A stretch of DNA of 9,194 nt from the NCBI GenBank assembly GCA_030043395.1, contig JASHXW010000336.1:1-9194 (forward strand), given 5' to 3'. The translations under genes and the position numbers were made by a program. This stretch comes from Streptosporangiaceae bacterium (GTDB lineage Bacteria; Actinomycetota; Actinomycetes; Streptosporangiales; Streptosporangiaceae). This document shows, piece by piece, positions 4,471 to 9,194 of this stretch. Within the stretch, counting starts at the first letter, position 1. Each line of letters opens with the position of its first letter. Under the pieces are notes generated by a model. It was not told the origin of the DNA and made no database searches. It worked only from the letters and a program-made list of their open reading frames with translations.

Positions 4471-6315
4471 TCACACACCCCGCTGAGCGAGCACCCTCCC
4501 CGACTTCGCGGCATCGTCCAGTGCTGCGTAGTCGCGCTCATTCAGGTCGGCGTACTGGACGGCGAACTCGGCAACCGCCTTGTCGAACGCGTCGGACCTG
4601 CCGAGATACGCCGCGATAGCGATCCGGTCTCCTGACCGTGCGTGCGCCCTGGCGAGCGTCCATCCGCAGAGCTCGCCGAAGTACTTGATGCCGCTGGGCA
4701 CCATCGTCTGGGTATCCAGCGAGAACTTCCAGTCCCTGAGCTGGCGGACGTAGAAGTCCCTCGTAACGCCGTCCGGTGCCGGGCTCAGCCGCTGCCAGCC
4801 GAGGAATGCGTCGCTGGCTGCCTGCATGAGACGCTGCCCAGCGACGACCCGCTGGCCCTGGTTAGTGAACTTGCTCTGCCCGGCGAACTCGCTGAGCACC
4901 GACGGGCCGGCTTCCTTCATCTGCAGGAACAGAGGATCCGACTCGTCCCTGCCGAGCATGAGCATGATCCAGCAGCGGGTGCCGACGCTGCCCACGCCGA
5001 CCACCTTGCGGGCGATGTCGGCCAGCTTGGTCTCGTACTGGTCGAGCAGGTACCTGCGGTCGGCAAGCAGAGTGCGCTTGTAGCCCTCGATCAGGCCCGT
5101 CAGTTCGCTTTCGAGCCCTGACGCGTCGATGTCGGCGGGCAGCATGCTGGAGAGCGGGACGATCAGCGGCGGGTCAGCGACGATTTGCGGCCGGCCGTCG
5201 ACGATCCGGCAAAGCTTGTCCAGTGCCTGCATGCTGTCCCTGCTCCGCGCCTTCGCGATCCCTTCGGCCACCCGCGCGCGCTGGCGTGAAGTGAGCTGAT
5301 TCCTGAACCGCTGCACGATCTGGTCCGCGTCAGCGTTGGCGTAGAAAACGCCGAGGTTCGACTGCGTGGCGAACTCTCCCATCGCGAGGCGATACCTGCG
5401 GACGGCGGCCTGCACGATCTCGTTGCGCTGCTTCTTGCCGATCCCGTTTTCCCTGGCAGCTATCTCCAGGCTGGCCGCGAGCCGCTTGACGTCCCACTCC
5501 CACGGGCCAGGCAACGTCTCGTCGAAGTCGTTAATGTCGAACACCAGCCGGCGTTCGGCGGATCCGAATAGCCCGAAGTTGCCCATGTGCGCATCTCCGC
5601 ATGCCTGCACGGAGAGCCCGGTGACCGGTGTGGACGACAGGTCGAAGGCCATGGGCAGCGCGGCGCCGCGGTAGTACGCGAAGGGCGAGGCAAGCATCCG
5701 GCCGTACCTGATCGGAACTAGGTCCGGCAATCGGCTGGTGGCTTGCTCGGCGAGCATGCTGATCGGATCGCGACCGCTCGCCAGCTTGAGTTCCGCGTGG
5801 CTGCTGCGCGGCACGTCGGCCCTGATTTGCCTGCCCTTAGCAGCCCGCTCGTCCGGCGTCAGGCGGGCTAGCGAGGTGTCCAGCTGATAGCGCGGCGCCG
5901 GCACTCTGCCCTTGACTGGCGCCGTGGCCCGAGCAGGCATAGTCCGCTTTGCTGGCCCCGTGCCCTTGACTGGCGCCGTGGCCCGAGCAGGCATAGTCCG
6001 CTTTGCTGGCCCCGTGCCCTTCACTGGCGCCGTGGCCCGAGCAGGCATAGTCCGCTTTGCCGGCCCGGTGCCCTTCACTGGCGCGGTGCCCCTGACTGGC
6101 GCAGTGGCCTTGGTTGACGTAGTGCGCCTGGCAGGCGCAGTGCTCCTGCTGGACGCAGTGGTCCTCGTGGACGCAGTGGTCCTCGTGGACGTAGTAGCCC
6201 TGCCGGACGTAGTGCGCTTACCAGGCGCAGTGCCTTGAGCGGACGTGCGCTTGGCTGACCCGGTACCCCTGGTCGGCAGCGTGCGGGCGCGTGACTTGTG
6301 CATCGTCGTCGTCAT
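4471..6315 (-). CDS. DUF2252 domain-containing protein with a basic hexapeptide-repeat N-terminal extension
   Basis: A 614-residue protein. I chose the ATG at 6315-6313 because AAGG lies 7-8 nt upstream; the open frame extends to 6414 but lacks such support. Residues about 12-142 are about 22 units of a basic hexapeptide T-x-[PS]-x-[KR]-x, predicted disordered. Residues about 145-614 are the DUF2252 domain, which alone accounts for the usual family length. It contains PFAYYRGAA near 211-219, CGDAHMGNFG at 239-248 and VFDINDFDE at 258-266, then WEWDVKRLAASL at 272-283. The pattern G-D-x-H-x-x-N followed by D-x-x-D-F-D resembles the catalytic loop and metal-binding motif of aminoglycoside-phosphotransferase-like kinases, so a phosphotransferase-like fold is plausible; the family's function is not known to me. 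No signal peptide is seen. It ends 9 bp before a shared hairpin terminator and is divergent from the DUF1269 gene. Confidence 0.9.
   Translation of the reverse strand: MTTTMHKSRARTLPTRGTGSAKRTSAQGTAPGKRTTSGRATTSTRTTASTRTTASSRSTAPARRTTSTKATAPVRGTAPVKGTGPAKRTMPARATAPVKGTGPAKRTMPARATAPVKGTGPAKRTMPARATAPVKGRVPAPRYQLDTSLARLTPDERAAKGRQIRADVPRSSHAELKLASGRDPISMLAEQATSRLPDLVPIRYGRMLASPFAYYRGAALPMAFDLSSTPVTGLSVQACGDAHMGNFGLFGSAERRLVFDINDFDETLPGPWEWDVKRLAASLEIAARENGIGKKQRNEIVQAAVRRYRLAMGEFATQSNLGVFYANADADQIVQRFRNQLTSRQRARVAEGIAKARSRDSMQALDKLCRIVDGRPQIVADPPLIVPLSSMLPADIDASGLESELTGLIEGYKRTLLADRRYLLDQYETKLADIARKVVGVGSVGTRCWIMLMLGRDESDPLFLQMKEAGPSVLSEFAGQSKFTNQGQRVVAGQRLMQAASDAFLGWQRLSPAPDGVTRDFYVRQLRDWKFSLDTQTMVPSGIKYFGELCGWTLARAHARSGDRIAIAAYLGRSDAFDKAVAEFAVQYADLNERDYAALDDAAKSGRVLAQRGV
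5890..6282 (-). repeat. 18-bp-period coding repeat array (hexapeptide repeats of the DUF2252 protein)
   Basis: The array encodes consecutive six-residue units such as TTSTRT, TASTRT, TAPVRG, TGPAKR, TMPARA and TAPVKG; one unit near the start is one residue short (TSAQG) and the last is degenerate (RVPAPR). The first half is Thr/Ser/Arg-rich and the second half Pro/Ala/Lys-rich. Nearly every unit carries a Lys or Arg at position 5. The composition recalls the basic tails of histone H1-like and HU-like proteins in actinobacteria. Confidence 0.9.
5909..6070 (-). repeat. three tandem 54-bp repeats inside the hexapeptide array
   Basis: Units are 5909-5962, 5963-6016 and 6017-6070, each encoding three hexapeptides (TGPAKR, TMPARA, TAPVKG). 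The first two units are identical at all 54 bases; the third differs at three positions. A partial fourth copy starts at 6071. The near-identity, including synonymous sites, points to recent duplication by slippage or unequal recombination. Confidence 0.93.
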
Positions 6316-6513
6316 GACAGCACCTTGAGCACGGTACCGACCCGGTGACGTCATCCCGTGCGGGTGAAATCTGCCGCCAGGCCCTGGCAACCGCCAAGGG
6401 CTTGGTCCTTTCACTCGGCCGGGGTGATGCGCCCTCGTGCCTGGCAGCCGATGGTGGCACTAAGCGCATCCGGGAGAGCGGCTGTCATCGCTCGCGCATC
6501 CAGGGGAGCTGCC
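6316..6513. promoter_or_regulatory. divergent intergenic region between the DUF2252 and DUF1269 genes
   Basis: These 198 bp must carry the promoters of both genes. I do not see a clear -35/-10 pair for either. The one notable element is an imperfect palindrome AAGGGCTTGGTCCTT at 6396-6410, whose outer AAGG/CCTT and inner C/G match; it lies between the two start codons and could be an operator, but its assignment is weak. Confidence 0.4.
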
Positions 6514-7011
6514 ATGTCCGCGCTGAACGTGTGGAAGTTCAGGTCCACAGACGGAGCACAGGACGCCCTGCGCCTGCTCGCTGACTTGCAGCTCCCGCAA
6601 CTCCTCGCCGTATCCGGCGCCGCGGTCGTGAGCTGGGAGGTCGGCCAGCGCAAGCCGTGCACCCGGGAACTGCACGGCCCCAGGCAGCGCGGGGCGCTCG
6701 GGGTCGGGTTCTGGGGATTGCTCTTCGGCCTGATCTTCTTCGTCCCCATGCTTGGCCTGGCGATCGGCGCGGCAGCCGGGACATTGATCGCGACGATGGC
6801 CAATGTCGGGATTAGCGACTCGTTTATCCGGGAGGTGCGCGAGAAGGTGACGCCGGGAACCTCAGCCCTGTTCCTGGTGAGCTCAGACGCCGTCCTGCAA
6901 GCCGTGGCCGATCGACTGGCGGTTGCAGGCGCCGAGGCGGAACTAGTCCGCACGAGCCTTTCCTGCCACCAGGAGGAAATACTTCGCGAGGCATTCTGCG
7001 AGGACGACTAG
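6514..7011 (+). CDS. DUF1269 domain-containing protein
   Basis: A 165-residue protein of usual DUF1269 length. The ATG at 6514 is preceded by GGGGAG at 6503-6508 with a 5-nt gap, and homology starts at once (MSALNVWKFRSTDGAQDAL); the open frame extends upstream to 6358 without support. The N-terminal part (1-45) is an alpha/beta half-domain ending in AVVSWEVGQRKP. Residues about 58-98 are a Gly-rich hydrophobic segment (GALGVGFWGLLFGLIFF and GLAIGAAAGTLIATM), a glycine-zipper-like hairpin that may insert in a membrane. The C-terminal part (100-165) has TPGTSALFLVSS near 113-124 and ends in an acidic tail. The function of the family is unknown, though such proteins are often annotated as membrane-associated. 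It is divergent from the DUF2252 gene and 164 bp upstream of the LAL regulator; no clear terminator is seen between them. Confidence 0.87.
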   Translation: MSALNVWKFRSTDGAQDALRLLADLQLPQLLAVSGAAVVSWEVGQRKPCTRELHGPRQRGALGVGFWGLLFGLIFFVPMLGLAIGAAAGTLIATMANVGISDSFIREVREKVTPGTSALFLVSSDAVLQAVADRLAVAGAEAELVRTSLSCHQEEILREAFCEDD

Positions 7012-7175
7012 CGCGAGGCCGCCGCCCGGACCGCCGCCAGCCCGCATGTTGCGCAAGGTTGGTGAGCGGCGCTGCGGGTACGGACCTTACCGGGCTAAAG
7101 CTGCACGTTCGCCCGCGAGGATGGGGGCCTGCGGGGCGGATCTGACGTGCCTGCCGTTGCCCGTCGGGGGACCTT

Positions 7176-9194
7176 ATGACAAGCACCATCGGCGAGCCGG
7201 CTGTCCGTTCCGCGGTGCGGGATGGCCGAAGGCAGTCGCGCACCGCTGAGCTGAACCGCTCGGAGTTGCGCAAGGCCAGCCTGAACCTGCCACGGCCCGC
7301 CGTGAGCGACAAGCTCAGGGTGCCCGAGCCGGGCGTTCCGCTGCTGCACAGGCCGAGGATTAGCGAGCAGATCCAGCAGGCCGCCGACCACCGCGTCACC
7401 CTGATCTGCGCACCGGGAGGCGCGGGGAAGACCGTCGCCTGCGCCTTGTGGGCCGCGACCGTCCCCGACCCGGGAAGCATCGCCTGGCTCAGCCTCGACC
7501 ACGGTGACCTGTCGGCTCAGCGGCTGTGGGGTCATGTCAGGTCCGCACTCGCGGCGACGCCAGCGGTACCGGGCGAGGTGGTCCGGGCGCTGGCCGCACC
7601 CGGCGACGACGCGTTCGCGATGCGGCTCGCTGACGCGGCGGAGCGGCTGCCCGCCCCGGTCACCCTGGTCATCGACAACATCAGCCAGCTCACTGGCTCC
7701 GATGCCCTGCCTGGCCTTGACTACCTGCTGCGAAACGGCCCGCCTGGCCTGCGCCTGGTGCTCTGCGGCAGGCATCCGGCCGGACTGGCGGTCGCCAGGC
7801 TCCGGGTCAGCGGAGAACTAGCCGAGATCGGCGGCGCGGAACTTGCCTGCACCACCCCGGAGGCTGCGGCGTACTTCGCCATGCTCGGGATCGAGTTGCC
7901 AACCGCTCAGCTCGACGACCTGTTGCTGCGCACCCAGGGGTGGATGGCCGGGCTGCGACTGGCTGCCATGCGATCCGTCCCCGGGCGTGCCGCCACGATC
8001 GGGCCGATCAGCGGGGACGAGCCCGCTGTCGCCGACTACCTGCGCGATGAGGTGCTTGCCGACTTGCCCGCGGACTGGAGGTTGTTCCTGCTGCGCACCA
8101 GCGTCACCGAAACGATCTGCGGAGACCTAGCCGACGCCCTGACCGGAAAGGGGGGCGGCGCGCGGACGCTGGATCAGCTGTCGAGGGAAAACCTGATGAT
8201 CAGCACGGCTGGCACCGAACTGGGCGGCGACGACACGGCCTACCGCTACCACCCGCTGATGCTGGACCTGCTCAGGGCGCAGTTGCGCCGGGAGCTTCCC
8301 GACGAGGTCGCGCCACTGCACCGACGAGCCGCCCGCTGGCATGCCTCGCATGGCCTGCATGCAGAGGGGATTTATAACGCGGCCCAGGCCGGTGACTGGG
8401 ACTTCGCCGCGCGGGTGCTCGCGGTTGCCGGGCCAGAAATGCTCCTGCCAGGCCAGGCTGCACAGCTCGAGCCAGTGCTCGCTACCTTCCCCTCCGGTCG
8501 CTTCGCGAGCGACGCGCCAGTAGCGGGCGCGCTGGCGGCGGCGGGCGTCCGGACCGGCGACTCGTGCGCTGCGGCGCTGCACCTGGACAACGCCGCAAGC
8601 GCGCTCGGCCGGTGCGCACCAGCGCAGCGCCGGATGATCACGCCCTGGCTACAGGCACTGCGCCTGATGAACGCCACTGCCCAGGGCGGCGCCGACTCCG
8701 GGCTTGTCGAGCAGAGCCTCGACATCGCGGCCCAGGCCGGCGCCACCGCATGCACCGCCGCCGAGCACCAGGGTCTTGGCCTGCTGTGGTGCGCGCTCGG
8801 GACCACGGCCATGGCATCGAGCCAGGTCGCCGATGCCCGCGAACGCTTCGCCTGGGCTACCCGTAACTTCCGCGCCGGCGGCCACCGCGAATTCGAGGAC
8901 AGGGCGCGAGCCTGGCAGGCGCTCGCCGAGGCGCTCTACGGCGACCTCCTGACCGCCGACGACCTGACGGCCGACTTGGCTGACGGCGGGGCCGCCAAGT
9001 CCGATCCGCTGTGCGCCAGGCTGGCCGAAGTCACCGCCGCGCACGTGCACTGGGCCAGGGACGAGTCAGCCGCTGCCCATCAGGCATTGCACAAGTGCGA
9101 CCCTGACGAGGCCGACGGACCGACCGGCAGCCAGCCGCGCCGGCCGGGCGTGCCGCCGATCGAGCCGGCCGCTGGCCGGCTCGTCGACGCGCTG
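7176..9194 (+). CDS. MalT/LAL-type LuxR-family transcriptional regulator, STAND ATPase (3' end outside the window)
   Basis: One open frame runs from the ATG at 7176 (preceded by GGGGGA at 7166-7171, 4-nt gap) through 673 codons to the window edge without a stop. It has a short N-terminal extension of about 40 residues, then the MalT-like start LRVPEPGVPLLHRPRISEQI (47-66). The Walker A motif APGGAGKT is at 79-86 and the Walker B strand is VTLVIDNI at 162-169. Further family marks are a GWMAGLRLAAM segment (255-265), LFLLRTSVTETICGDLADAL, and the winged-helix mark YRYHPLMLDLLRAQL followed by LHRRAARWHASHG. The remainder is an Ala-rich helical, TPR-like sensor region. Such proteins oligomerise with ATP and an inducer and bind DNA through a C-terminal LuxR HTH, which is expected beyond the edge. 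The regulated genes cannot be told from this window. Confidence 0.9.
   Translation, partial: MTSTIGEPAVRSAVRDGRRQSRTAELNRSELRKASLNLPRPAVSDKLRVPEPGVPLLHRPRISEQIQQAADHRVTLICAPGGAGKTVACALWAATVPDPGSIAWLSLDHGDLSAQRLWGHVRSALAATPAVPGEVVRALAAPGDDAFAMRLADAAERLPAPVTLVIDNISQLTGSDALPGLDYLLRNGPPGLRLVLCGRHPAGLAVARLRVSGELAEIGGAELACTTPEAAAYFAMLGIELPTAQLDDLLLRTQGWMAGLRLAAMRSVPGRAATIGPISGDEPAVADYLRDEVLADLPADWRLFLLRTSVTETICGDLADALTGKGGGARTLDQLSRENLMISTAGTELGGDDTAYRYHPLMLDLLRAQLRRELPDEVAPLHRRAARWHASHGLHAEGIYNAAQAGDWDFAARVLAVAGPEMLLPGQAAQLEPVLATFPSGRFASDAPVAGALAAAGVRTGDSCAAALHLDNAASALGRCAPAQRRMITPWLQALRLMNATAQGGADSGLVEQSLDIAAQAGATACTAAEHQGLGLLWCALGTTAMASSQVADARERFAWATRNFRAGGHREFEDRARAWQALAEALYGDLLTADDLTADLADGGAAKSDPLCARLAEVTAAHVHWARDESAAAHQALHKCDPDEADGPTGSQPRRPGVPPIEPAAGRLVDAL

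Noticed and set aside
4642..5121. 159-residue plus-strand open frame
   Set aside because: It is antisense to conserved DUF2252 sequence.
5912..6238. Plus-strand frame encoding a regular hydrophobic repeat (TGAVARAG type)
   Set aside because: Its regularity is only the complement of the 18-bp/54-bp array in the DUF2252 gene; I see no start signal of its own.
5890..6282. CRISPR-like array
   Set aside because: The repeats are contiguous, in frame and without unique spacers; they are protein-coding tandem repeats.
6411..6953. 180-residue minus-strand open frame
   Set aside because: It is antisense to the DUF1269 gene, which has a good ribosome-binding site and family match.
7012..7175. Search for a terminator or promoter between the DUF1269 and LAL genes
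   Set aside because: TTGCGCAA and some GC-rich runs are present, but no convincing hairpin or -35/-10 pair with acceptable spacing was found.
6824..7775. Two long minus-strand frames (6824-7480 and 7095-7775)
   Set aside because: Both run across the intergenic gap and antisense to the LAL regulator's Walker A region; the plus-strand frame has clear motifs.

Overview
The window is high-GC DNA with GTG and ATG starts, Shine-Dalgarno-led genes next to at least one apparently leaderless gene, and families typical of Actinomycetota (REase_MTES_1575-type helicase tail, DUF4230, MerR with a VOC sensor, DUF2252, DUF1269, a MalT-like LuxR regulator). I infer a soil-type actinobacterium, perhaps near Streptosporangiales. 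The genus cannot be read from the sequence. No rRNA, tRNA, CRISPR or insertion sequence is visible.

Layout. Positions 1-579 (+) hold the 3' end of a large protein whose visible part is a PD-(D/E)XK-like nuclease domain followed by a low-complexity Ala/Pro/Ser/Glu tail. It converges on, and overlaps by 19 bp, a minus-strand pair: a DUF4230 membrane-anchored protein (2215-1466), then an alpha/beta hydrolase (1463-561), joined by a 2-nt gap. Divergent from that pair is a plus-strand unit: a MerR-type regulator fused to a VOC (glyoxalase/bleomycin-resistance fold) domain (2382-3191), then a class I SAM methyltransferase (3247-4065). The MerR promoter is unusually readable: a 19-bp spacer, an inverted repeat in the spacer, and a predicted transcript start at the ATG itself. 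A separate cold-shock protein gene (4173-4376) follows, with an inverted repeat just upstream. A long GC-rich hairpin (4413-4461) appears to end it and also the opposing gene.

On the minus strand, 6315-4471 encodes a DUF2252 protein with a long basic hexapeptide-repeat N-terminal extension, encoded by 18-bp and 54-bp tandem repeats. Divergent from it is a small DUF1269 protein (6514-7011). From 7176 to the right edge one uninterrupted frame encodes most of a MalT/LAL-type STAND ATPase regulator; its LuxR-type HTH would lie beyond the window.

Most interesting element: the MerR-VOC gene. A MerR DNA-binding head is joined to a VOC domain that could bind a small molecule. A strong internal ribosome-binding site with an in-frame ATG lies exactly at the domain junction. 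This layout resembles TipAL/TipAS, where one gene yields both a regulator and a drug-binding short form. With a methyltransferase directly downstream it may be a small-molecule sensing and modification module; that part is inference.
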